Assembly (NCBI GenBank): GCA_026261815.1
Contig: JAMPIT010000510.1
Location: 21,133,001-21,197,000 of the forward strand
DNA: 64,000 nt
Source of the DNA: Monarcha castaneiventris obscurior
Taxonomy: Eukaryota; Chordata; Aves; Passeriformes; Monarchidae
Direction: 5' to 3'
In this document: positions 28,401-39,700 of the stretch, piece after piece
Position numbering within the stretch: the stretch's first letter is position 1
Layout: each line of letters begins with the position of its first letter
Program-made: the position numbers and the translations under genes
The notes under the pieces: generated by a model
Told to the model about the DNA's origin: nothing
Seen by the model: only the letters and a program-made list of their open reading frames with translations
Databases searched by the model: none

Positions 28401-31400
28401 GGCTTCAAAAGAGCAGAAAGGACTTGAGGGAGAAATTCTGTGAGCCGTCCAGCAGTCACAGCAGGAGATTGAAGGGCATTTTCCAAAATTAATTATTGTT
28501 GCTGTGGCTAAAATCTTACTGGAGCCCAGGTACAGCTTTGAGTGCTAACACTGCAGGGAATGCCCTGAAGAGTCATTTCAGCGAGTTCTTTGCTTTATAT
28601 TTGATTCCTTCATTTTTCCTTTTTCTTCCGGTGGGACTTAACTAGGACAGGAATCACAGCCTGGCTGAAACAGAATTTATCACAGTAGAATACATTACTG
28701 AGGTAGAGCTCTTTCTGCCGGCTTAGCTACTGCTGGCCGTTTGTGTAATCTGTTAAAGAGTTTGGAAAGTTTTAAACTTTGTGCCAGAACTCAGCTATGA
28801 AACATAAAAGAAACACCTAGTGCTGTCTTAAACTGAAAAATCAATTTGATAGTCTCAAATGTGGCTGCACTGCTGTGCTTTGGTCATCATGGTGACATGC
28901 AGAGCCCTTCTTTGCCACAGCTGCACTCTGCAGTTAGGATTTAGTCTTCGAAAGCCCAGTAAGCCTCCTGTTCTGCCTCTACAGTCTGCCTGTTTTGGGG
29001 ATTTTTTTATTTATTAAATCAGATATCCAAAGAGGTTTTCTCCTTGTATATTTTTTCAAATGTGGAACTTTTTCCTTATAATCTATATTGACCAGCATTT
29101 GAAATTAAGTGGTTTTTTTTGCCTTGAGCCAGTGATGGGTTTGAAAGCTGTCTTAAGGTCATAAAGCAAGAAGCTGAATTTGATAGCAAGGGAGAAGGAA
29201 GAGATTCGTTGATTCTTATCTTGAACATGGGACAATATATGCTTTCTATCAGGTAGTGTTGTCATGTATGCCATTTAAAACACTTGACAGGGATGTTTTT
29301 AATAAAATTAATTCCATTAAGAATCGTTTTCGTATCTCCTAAGGATGGTGCAGGCTTTTGTTGTTGGAGCCCAAGGCAAGAGGGCTGAGAGAAAGGGAAT
29401 GTTAGTATGTTGAAGTAATTATTACTGTGATTTTATAGACTAATAGGTTGTGACCTTCCTCTACCTCTCACTGGCAAGCTGGGAATTTCCCTCTGTGTGG
29501 TAATCGAAATTTCCTATTGTTGAATTCTTGCGGTGAAAAGATCCCAAGTAGCTGTTAGCTTTCCTATAGAGTCAATCTTGTGGGCTTGAGCAGTGTCACT
29601 GTAAAGCTTGGGTGGGTTTTAATGTGACCTTAATTCTACCATCACTGGGTGCTTTACAATATGACTGCTACTGTAATTGCACATTTGCCTTCAAACAATA
29701 GCTTGCAGTGCTGTGTAATTTTTTTCATTACTTGGGTACATGTGTCATGTTTGATAGCGCTACTTACTGTGCTGTGTGCAAGATGATATATTCCTTGAAA
29801 TCTTCTGGGGAGGGGCGTGGGGGTGTGGAATACAGTAACCATTCATACACACCAAATATGTCAAGCTGAATACTAGAACATAGGATAATTGTGGAAATGT
29901 GGTAATTTTTAAGCCTGTCTAAATTAGCTTTCTAGCCCACCGCATCATCCCCTGAAGTCAAAGAAATGATGCAGTACAGAGCCACCATCTAAATTATTAA
30001 AATGTGTTCCTTGGAGAGGAGATACGTTCATATATAAGTCTAACTCAATAAAGATTTATTGGATTTTTTGATAGTAGGAGCTGAGTAAATAGACAAGAAC
30101 GGGGGAGGTGGATGGGGGAATTAGAGGGGGTTGTATACCAGTGATCAGGTGGTAAAAAAGAAACCCATGTAATGAATAATATTTCTATTTAAGTAATATA
30201 TACAGAAAATTTTAATGACAGTATTGAAATACTGTACTTCAGCTGTATAATACTCTTAGGGACTTCACCAGTGCTAGGTCAAGGTCATTTATTTTTAACC
30301 TGGCCATGCCATTTTCCAACCTTGAACTACTGCTCCACTTTTGTCATTTTCCCATCCATCTGTTGTCTATCCATTTGTCAGTGTTGATTTCCATGTATTC
30401 TTTTCCACTTTATTCAAGATCTTTGAGGATGGTGAAATCAAGATCTGATATAGCCACTCTATAGTCTTTCCTGCCATATCCAGCATTATTGCCCTCTTCT
30501 GCTTTTTCCAGCAGTCCTGCCCCAAACACTTTGTTTTCTGTGTCCTAAGTTCTTTTGTAGCCCATGACTTTCTTTTATTCCATGTTATTGATTTCATCTG
30601 ACATTTATCAAGCCACATTGTACTACTCCCTCTCATCCTTTTTTTCCTGTTGTTTCTTTATTCACTGTAATGTTGGTGACCCTTTGTGCAGTTTCCCCTT
30701 CTCTTCAACCAGAACTGTCTTCAGTCCAGTTCTGTCATCTACTTATCACAGATCTTGACTAGTTCTCAAGCCACTGGCTTTTGTTTGTCTCTGTCTTTTG
30801 ACAGTTCTGACCATCATCTTTGTAGAAGCCACCACTTGTCCCAAGCTGTCATGTTAGTGTCTTGCCACCTCCATTCTTATGGGAAAGGAACCTGATCATA
30901 AATGACAAGTTAGAGTTATCTTTTAGTTATACAAGACACTGCTGAGAGAAAGTGAAGTAGGTCCTGACAGAGTGTCCCAGCAGAATAGGAACAGAGTAAT
31001 GGACAGAGCAAAAGTTTCTTAACAACTGCTGACTTTGAGTGTTTCTAATTAGTGGTGTTTTGTGTGGTGAGAAAGGCAGATGGCAGATACTACTAGCAGA
31101 GAGGGTACTGGCTGTATTGGTAGTCCAGGTCCAGGGTCACATCATGACAGTGTTTTCCAGTTACACTTTGATTCAGGAAAAGCAGTGCAGTGGATTTTAA
31201 AATATTGTTTCTCTGTACTTAATTTCATAAAATACATGCTAGGCAGTTCTTCATTCAAATGCAAGGTTGACAAGTATTTGTAAGTAGTGTTCAAAATAGA
31301 TGTACAGCAGTAACATCTTACTAATAGTCTTCACCCACATTTTGGCATAAAGATGTGTTGTAAAACTTTGTCAGGAGGAGAAATACATCAAAAGGGTTAA

Positions 31401-34400
31401 GAATCCATAAGAGATTAAGGATCAAATGGCTCCACAGAGGAAGAGGGAACTCAAAACTGAATAATGCTGTGAGCTTCCTTGGAACAGAGCACTGCCAGCT
31501 GCTGTTATAATCCCATCACTCTCAACAGGCACAAAGCAAGTCTGGGACAATTGTGTCTCTGGGTTCAGTATTAAATGAGCTACTTTTGAAGCTGGCATGC
31601 AGGGTTATGTCATCCTCTTGATGAACTGGCCTGTAGTGTGCATCCTTTACACATCTGTATCTACTTAGGAACGCCCCTGAAGATTTCCAAATGGTTACAA
31701 ACCACAGGATGATCAAGAGAAGAGAAACGATAGGGGAGTGGGAACACTGGATTTTGAATAAGCTTTCAGTCTAGAGGATAGTAAATAACTTTAGAGGAGA
31801 GACTTCTGCTCTGACTAAGCACTTTGCTTTTTCTGTTTCTGGAAGCTAATCTCTTCAATACCGTGTCACTGGATCTCCCTTTGCATGGCTCGTACCAAGC
31901 AGACATCCGGACTTAGGCCTCTTAACAGGCAGTATGCAGACAGCACAGTAATGGTAGATGCACAGTATGATGTTCATACAGTTGTCAGTCTTCTCACAGG
32001 TACACTGGGGTAAGCTGAGAGATGTAGGTAGAAGTTCGCGAGTGTGAGCATGTGAAGGGCTTAGACTTGCTTTTTGGAAATCATTTTTCCCCCACTTGAT
32101 TTTTCCCTTCTCTACCTGTCATGTTTCCTCTGTCCACCCCAGTGACTATTCGTGTCTTTCAGTGCCTCATTCCTTTGCTCAGAAGAGATCAGGAAACAGG
32201 TTACCGTTTCCCACCACACTTGCTGGTCTAAAAAGAACAAGGCAGAGGCCAGCCCATCACTCAAGCTTGCAGGCCCTGATGAGCTTTGATGGGAATCTTA
32301 GTGCAGCGAAGTGTAGTGTGGGAAGCAGTAGTGCCGAGTAAAGAGTTTGAGAACAAGTTCATGCTTTTAGGCATGCCCTGATAGTTTTACTGAAGCTGCC
32401 CCGGTATATAGATCGGACTGGAACACTGACTAGCTCATTATCACTTTTCCAGGAAGAGTCTGTAACATGTTATTTTCTTAATGCTGAATCTCTTAATTTG
32501 AATCTGGCACTAAGGGTCTATATCAGGAACTATAGCAAGTCAAGGAGCCTTCTACAGAGCTGTAAAAGAGGTTCTGGAACTCATGCCATCCTTCTCTCCT
32601 GTTAAACTAGAATCCTGCCTCCATCTGAGGTGCCAGCCTCTTTCTGAAGTGTTTCTTGCCATGGTGAAGATTCCCCTTTCCTTTCCAGCAAAGGTACAGA
32701 AGCAACTTGCTGGTCTGACTGGAGCCCTCCTGAATCTCCACATGTGTGGGCTGAACTCTGCCACCATTCTGGGTGCCAAAATTTCTCTCATTCCAACTCA
32801 GAATCAGTTCAAGAGCAAGGATGTAATCTAGCACCCAGCTGCCCCTGTCCACTCTGAATAACTTGCTGCACTTATTCTTTCTGTAAGAGTAAAATGGAAG
32901 GGATTAATTTTAAAAGGGGATTCAGGCCATTATTCCCTGAGGAAATATAGGGTTTAAACTCAGATTTGCAAATGCATCTTGGAGTTAATGAGCATTTTTG
33001 TATGCCCTTGTGTCTGCTGTTCAGAGCTGTGCTCCTTCTATGTTAATTATCTCCTTCCTTGATTACTCCAAACTCCACTGTTTTGATATCGCTAAGTCCC
33101 AAATCATACTTGTAATGTTTCCAGGTTTCAGCATCCAAAAATTCGCATTTTAACCCATTTATCTGAACCTGCATAATTTCAAATTCCTCTTCAAGCTCCT
33201 CATGTACTGTTTCTAGTGTTGGCAACTCTTGCCAATTTATTATAAACAACATGAGCCTGGCCTTTGCTCAGGAGGCTGTAGGACAGGACAAAATTTGCAG
33301 TATACCCCCTCTGCTTTCATATGCTTTGGAAACTGAGTAAATCTCCACTTGGTGTACTGTACCATGAAGGAAGTTGCTCTGTTCATCAGGCAAGAAGCCC
33401 ATGTCTTCACAGTTGTTAGTGATAGTCATTGAATATATTGTACCTCTCAGCCTTTTCTCTTATTTGGTGCTATTTTGGACGGGTTACCCATTTAACACAT
33501 CTGACAACTAAGCTTTTAAGGATGGCTTCAAGCCACACTAAGAATAAAAACTTCTTGCATAAATATAGAGAAACTATGTTGTTCTTTGCCTTACAGCCTG
33601 AAAAATAGTCTATGCTGTAGGCCTAATTACCCCACCATGGTGTCAGAGGGCTTTGCATCCACCTACACAAGGTGGCTTTAAGTTAGTGCTGCTGTCTCCG
33701 TGCTGGTGCAGAAGCCCACTCTGGCCTCTCTAGTATATCACAGCAAGTACTGTTGTGTTTTGTTTCACTCCCTGGTCACATCAGTACAGAACACCCTGCC
33801 CGTGCACCCAGAGTCACTCGGTGCCATATACCTGACATAGGAGATTGAGCGACTGGAGCAGTGGAGGAGGGTACTTTAAGCTTAGTGCCATACTGGTTTA
33901 GCAGCATGGGTGAAACTTTGCCCTCTGCTTCCACCTTCTGTGGCCGGCCTATCAGTGTGCTAGGTTTCCAGTTTGTTTTTCTTAAGCTCCCTTTCATGTT
34001 ACAGAAGGCTGATAAAATGTTTGGTGTTAACCTTCTGGCACTCTCAAGTCCTGCCTTGAGTTAGGTCTTCTCCTAGGCAGTTTTGCAGCAGGGCTCAGCA
34101 TGTTTCTGTATGTGATAAAATTTGTCAGTGTTGTTTTGGTGTCTCCAGGAGACAGTCCTGAAATGAGAACACAGACTACTTAAATTTTGGCATTGAATTG
34201 AATGATGGTTTACAAGAGATCTTTCACTGTTGGCTAATTTTTTATTTCTTGCAATTCACCACCAATATCATAAGTATTTTACATTTAGTTTTACAGCTTC
34301 TGAAGCTCAATGGTCTGACTTCTGATGCTCTGTTTCTGAGACTTTGTGAATAGTCCAGAGATGGCTACACTACTGATCTTTTTCTCTAATAGCACTCTAG

Positions 34401-34982
34401 ATATTGCCAACTTTCCAACTGAAACACAGTTTAATAAAACACAACCATGAATGTAGATTTCTACTTTTGTCTTTGCTCCTGAAGTGTGTTGAAATTTCAG
34501 TTTTTGTAGGTGTCAGATAAGCTCCTCCTTTGCTCAGTCACTTGAGTTCTGTCTTGACTCCAAATAATATTGCATATTCTTTGATCTTTACCTTCTTCTG
34601 ACTAGTTGGGGTTTTTTTCACTTATCTTTTGCATGGTCAGTTGGGCCATGTAAATTTGCACAAGGCAATTGAAAGTCTGACTGAAACTGAAGTGGTGTTA
34701 AATCAGGGGCAATTTTAATTCAGGACGAAGCACTTTGAGTGCCAATAATCAGGAGCCGCCTCCTGTGAAGTCAAACCAAGGTGAGATCTGACCTTTTATC
34801 TGAAGGAGGAAAAGGCTAGTACATGTGCTCACTGTGTTGCCAATTAATAAATGTTTTCAAGACAAATAATCTGCACTACAAAGATTTTCTTTTCAGTGGA
34901 TGTTTCCAGAGTCAGAGGAAACTCCAGTAGCCAAGATTTATGCTATAGTACAGAAGGTGCATCAGGTGTTTTGAAGTAATCC

Positions 34983-35675
34983 TAGAGTCACAGAATGGCC
35001 TTGGAAGGGACCTTAAAGGTTATCTAGTTCCAACCCTCCAGCTGTGGACAGGGACACCTTTCACTAGACCAGGTAGCTTGGAGCATCATCCAGCCAGGCC
35101 TTAAACACTTCCAGGAATGGAGCATCCACAACCTCTCTCAACAACTTGTTCCAATGTCTCACTGCCCTCACAGTAAAGAATTTCTGTGAAGAATCCTAAC
35201 ATCTAATTTAAACCTGCCTTCTTTCAATTTGAAGCCATTCCCCCTTGTCTTGTCACTACAAGCTCCTTAAAGTAATCTCTCCCCATGTGTCTTGCAGGCT
35301 CCCTTCAGGTGCTGGAAGGCTGCAGTTAGGTCACTCTGAAACCTTCCCTTTTCCAGACAGAACAATCCAATTCCTCAGCCTTTCCTCATGGGTGAGGTGC
35401 TTCATCCCCCTAATCATCTTGGTGTCTCTTCTCTGGACTCACTCCAGCTCCATGTCCTCCCTGTGCTGGGACCCCAGAGCTGGATGCAGCCCTGCAGGTG
35501 GGGTCTCAGCAGAGCAGAGCAGAGCAGAGGGGCAGAATCCCCTCTCTGGCCCTGCTGCCCACGCAGCTTTGGATGCAGCCCAGGGGACATTTGGCTTTCT
35601 GGGCTGTGAGTGCCCATGGCTGGGTCATGTCCAGCCTCTCACCCAGCAGCACCCCCAAGTCCTTGTCTCTCAGGG
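34983..35675 (-). mobile_element. CR1 LINE, 5'-truncated
   Basis: The + strand reads CACAGAATGGCCTTGGAAGG and then ACCTTAAAGG at 34990-35020, the reverse complement of a CR1 3' end. Toward 35675 it decodes on the - strand into the C-terminal reverse transcriptase region: RDKDLGVLLGE near 35645-35675 and [16 protein letters not shown] in 35414-35617. The 3' family differs from the CR1 at 22674, so this is a separate insertion. An AGAGC pentamer is repeated about four times at 35509-35528. Confidence 0.93.
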
Positions 35676-37072
35676 GGTACACTTTATTTGACCTTCATGT
35701 CTTGAAGCAATTTGTTCATGGAATATAATTTCCATTGTGGCCAACCCCTTACTTTGTGTCTGAGTCACTCTCCTGTTGATTATTTGTCTCACACATTAAT
35801 CTACCCTGCAGCCTCTTCCTTCCTAGGGCACCTGAAGGGGCACTTGGAACATCCCTTCTCTATGCGCCTTCTTAGTTCAGTAAAATGCGAGTGAACCTGA
35901 ACTACTGCCAAGATGGGATCTTCTGCCAAACTTCTTCGAGCTTAGCCAGTATATTCCAAATTCTAAGAACATTGCTGTTAGGATTTGAGGCTAGAATGAT
36001 AGAGTAGTTTAAAAGTAACTTTGTTATATCAAGACAGCATGATGAGTGGTGAGAAGTCTGCCAGAAGAACAGTACTGCATCCCTGGAAATGAATCATCTT
36101 TCATCCCTTCATAAGGCAGGCTGCTGACATCAGCATGCCTTGTTTTTACTGTTTTCATCATCTTTTTAGACCAGGGTTTGAAAAGGAGATAAATACACAG
36201 CTGTTACACATACTGGACCATTTTATTGATACTTTTGATGGATCCAGAAGCTCAATTGCATTGAGTGCACTTTGCCTTGAGGGATTCTTGACCTCTTGTG
36301 TCACAGTCCTCCTATCAATCTTCATATTGTTAATAGATAAATACATTGGTGAGAAATTGGGCCAAGCTAAGAGCCCTCTAAGGAGGGACAGTCGCTATCT
36401 GAGCATGACTTCATGCCTTTCTATGAACTCTGGATTGGGCTGAATGCATTGCAGCCCAGACTCCTGTGAGGTGCATGAAATCTGTGAATTCCAGCATGAT
36501 TAAGAGGAGAAGCCTAGAGACAAGTCAATAGCCTGTGGTGCAGAAAGTAAGCAAGCAGGTCATCAAATTTTACAAACCTAGACAAATTGCTGATCCTGTT
36601 CTTTCTGTGCAGCTTAGACACGGCCATTACCTCTAAATAGGAGGTTCTCTTGCAGGTCACAGGGTGTCTTTAAGAGTGTTGCTGTGTTTTGATAGTTTGA
36701 CAGAGTAATTCTACCTATTTGCTTCCATGCATTTCGCTTAGTTCAGGTGCTTTTAAAGTAGAGGTGTTCACTGTTCTGTTCTGCAGAGTGAGGGCAGTGT
36801 GGCAGAATGTACTTGCTGAATCTGCTAATAGTGCCCCGAACTGGGGAAGCGCTTCTTTCTCAGTAGTTGTAACAGCAGTACAGTACAAAGAGGAACATGT
36901 TATACTTGGAACCAAGTCTCTGGAGCACTTCTAAAATCATAGTAGTAGGTAGGAGCTTACTCTTTAGCAACAGGGTCAGTTTGCCTGGGGAGTATGCCTT
37001 CTGCACCACTCTGTACAGAGTAGTACTCTTTCTGTTAATTACTTGTAGTTTTGAATCCTGTCCAGCCATTCC

Positions 37073-37192
37073 ATGGAATCATATATCCTGAGCTGGAAGG
37101 GACCCACAGGGATTATTGAGTCCAACTCCTCGCCCTACACAGGAAAACACCAAGAATCACACCAAGAGCCTTGTCCAAACACTTCTTGAACA
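37073..37192 (-). mobile_element. CR1 3'-end fragment
   Basis: GAATCATATATCCTGAGCTG then GAAGGGACCCACAGG and TTGAGTCCAACTCC, followed by AAGAATCACACCAA and the CCAAACACTTCTTGAAC tract. This is the reverse complement of the last 120 or so bases of a CR1 element. Severely 5'-truncated, no coding capacity. Confidence 0.88.
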
Positions 37193-37832
37193 TTTGATTT
37201 TTCATGTGAGATTTTTATTGACAGTTGTTAAGCGTAGTGATTTAATGGCGCTGTTTCTTCCAGAGGCTTTGCTCTAGCTGCAGCTGTCCTTTTTGGGCTG
37301 TATTTAACTATAGGATAGTCTATGTTAATTTTGAATTGCAAAAAACATCATGTGTTTAGTTTTATCATTCTTTGTAAAACCTGGGAATACTTTTAAATAT
37401 ACTTAAAAAATGATAACATTTCTGCTCCAAAAATTAAAACTCTGAGGGCCTTTTTTTCTGCCTTATCCTTCTACAGACATGACCTAATTAAAGTCATCTA
37501 AAGATTCGTGTTTAAAAAAAATCCTCTGTATAAATGCAAAGAACTGAGAGTGAAAGGATTTAACTGGCTTATTGTGAAAGGACTCAGACCTATGGAGTGC
37601 AAAGTCAGTAACCCTTTCATCTCTGTGCTCTGTACTTTAGGTAACTTCTTAGAGACTCTGTATCAAGTAGCTGACATCTTGCCCTGGAAGAGAAGGAGAA
37701 TAGAACAAGTGCAGAGGTGGGATGAGGACAGCAGGCAAATAGCCGTGTGTCTGTCTCTGCAGTCACGAGCAGGCTTCTACATAGGAAGTTTCCACTCTCA
37801 GGACTGGCCTTAAATAAAAAGCAGGGAATTTT

Positions 37833-37853
37833 GGGGGACAGGGTGGGTGGGGG
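37833..37853 (+). other. Canonical G-quadruplex motif
   Basis: GGGGG-ACA-GGG-T-GGG-T-GGGGG: four G-runs of at least three with loops of 3, 1 and 1 bases. Short loops are the type that form stable parallel quadruplexes. It lies on the sense strand of ATP8A2, so it would also be present in the pre-mRNA. A G/T-rich stretch follows to about 37885. Confidence 0.85.
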
Positions 37854-38646
37854 TTGTTGTGTGTGGTTTTTTTGGTGTTGGGTTGTCTTCTCCTGGGAAA
37901 TGAACTATCAAGTCTAATACAGTTGGTTTGCAGTGAACTTTGATACAGGCAATGCTCTTCCACATAGTTTGAACATTGTGTGGTGTTGATTGTGGTTTGT
38001 AACAAGCCTTCAGTTCTTCTCAAGGGCCTTCAGTTGATGTCCTCTCTACTGCATGTCACCCATCAGCATAAGGCCCTGAATGGGGGGCCCATATAGCTTT
38101 TCTCTTTCTTTTTCTGGTATTCAGGGTGGGAGCTTAAAAAGGCAGTATAGTCCTAGTGCCTGATTGACTCAGCCCTGCAGGCTGCCTAGGACTGAGGAAC
38201 TGCAGGGCTGAGCAATTCCTCGGTGCTGCTGTGGTGGATGAGTGCACCGATCACCTGGAGGCGGTTCTGTGCTACTGCGGCTCGGGAATTTTTGTGGTCA
38301 GGCATGGTGCTGCCTTGCCTCAGCTTGGCACTTGTTGCTGTTATCCTCGATTCTGTGCTCTGGAGACACATGGGGACAGCAGTGATCTCCAGCTGGTTGA
38401 TGCACTGTCATTGCATAAGGTCGTGTAGGTCCTCTGCAGCAGAGCTGATTGAATCCATAAATGCATTTACACAAGTGTCTCTACTGTAAGAGAGCCCATG
38501 CAATTTTTTACAGGTTTTTTAAAATACTATAATGTTTTTTGGTTTGCAAATTTATTTATGTCATGCTATTCATAGCAAAGGGGGAAATATCTCTTACCTC
38601 TTTTATGCTTGTCTTCGGGGCATCTGTTGTTGTTTCAGGCTAGAGC

Positions 38647-38703
38647 TAACAGGTAAAACCTCAGGAAAAATATGAAAGAGTTAACATGTAAAACCTCAGG
38701 AAA
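38647..38703. repeat. Imperfect 22-bp direct repeat
   Basis: TAACAGGTAAAACCTCAGGAAA at 38647-38668 recurs with one change (CATG for CAGG) at 38682-38703, a spacing of 35 bases. Confidence 0.9.
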
Positions 38704-39339
38704 CCACTACTTCAGTGTTTCCAGAAGTAAGAGAAATAATTATTTGGATGCCAAAGAAAATAACTTTTTTCCTTTTAAAAGTAGGGTTTTCTAATAGAAA
38801 TAATTGAGTCCCATGGCAAATCTGAATTATTCAATCAGGTTTGCTTAATTTGATCTTTAAAACCATTTCCCTTCCTACTTGCCAACTGTCAGACAGAGAA
38901 ATACTGATGATTTTAAAGGAAAAGGGAGTAAGACCCTAACTCAGGACAAAAAAGGCTGAAGAACTAAATTCAGCACTGTGGTGTTTGTGTGCTTGAAATT
39001 CCCTTGAATAGCTTATTTGTATTTTTGCCATTGTTATCAGAATAAGAATGTTATAAACAGAAAATCAGGAATCTTGAGAAATAAACACACATTCTTTGTT
39101 CTGAATTCTGGCTTTCCAGATTCATCTTGATACTGTTCTTTTTTTTTCATGTTATGAGGAAAATATACTGTGAAAAATTGAAACTGTGTGAATTAATGAC
39201 ACTTAAATTGTAAGGTTTCATAAAGGAGCTTACTGGTTAAACCACAGTCATGGTCTGTAGGGCAAAAATGGCCTGTTGGCTTTAAAAGTGTCTCAAAGCA
39301 GGTTGCGTACTGTATCTGCAAATGAGAATTTCTCTAGCT

Positions 39340-39700
39340 GAAAATAGGTTACTAGTGGCATACTCAAGGGGATGGATCTTTTTAATAATACATATATAAA
39401 TAATTTGAATGAGAATATCAGATCTAAGATTGTAGTAAATGTTAGCTGATGATACTGAATTTAGAGGAATGGAATAGCAAACATTTCAGAATTTATGTAA
39501 CCCTATTCAGAGGAATTTGGGATCTTTTAAGTGTCTGAGTCATTCAGTGGAAAACGTGTTTTAATGGAAACAGATGTAAAACAATGAGTCTAGTGGCAGC
39601 CACAAAAAACAAAGTATGTATTAAACAGAACAGTCATGAAGTTCACTGACCAGACACAAAATTAAGGTTTACTTTACATCTGTGTAGCTGGGAATACAAA
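39340..39700 (+). mobile_element. Ancient decayed CR1-like reverse transcriptase relic
   Basis: From 39348 the + strand reads VTSGILKGMDLFNNTYINNL, which follows the CR1 reverse transcriptase pattern (VTSG, then LFN-IFIN-L). After a frameshift, 39442 onward reads LADDTEFRGME, the counterpart of the catalytic FADDT box. Further on come IQRNL (about 39506) and CKTMSL (about 39581) in the order expected after motif C. Several frameshifts and stops show it is long dead. Element ends are uncertain, and no 3' tail was recognised. Confidence 0.65.

Larger units (their letters stand above)
24666..34982 (+). other. ATP8A2: ATP8A2 long intron, part 2
   Basis: AT-rich intronic DNA between two CR1 insertions. 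It contains a 19-bp tandem duplication (26031-26068), an AAT microsatellite (26745-26783), a GC-rich island (28195-28400), and possible conserved blocks at about 25440-25620 and 26990-27160. The remaining open frames are short and unrecognised, including an acidic 69-codon one on the - strand at 33043-33252. Confidence 0.65.
35676..39339 (+). other. ATP8A2: ATP8A2 long intron, part 3
   Basis: Intronic DNA between CR1 copies. It contains a short CR1 piece (37073-37192), a G-quadruplex motif (37833-37853) and an imperfect direct repeat (38647-38703). The 102-codon open frame at 36135-36443 has no recognisable domain. Confidence 0.65.

Noticed and set aside
29807..29828. G-rich run considered as a second G-quadruplex
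   Set aside because: Only three runs of three or more G; the fourth is GG. The runs at 30104-30126 fail in the same way.
30367..30636. 89-codon K/W-rich frame on the - strand, considered as a LINE or retrocopy piece
   Set aside because: The opposite strand is pyrimidine-rich, which explains the lysines. I could not align it with CR1 ORF2 order or any protein.
36135..36443. 102-codon frame with a hydrophobic centre
   Set aside because: No family resemblance and no splice or promoter context.
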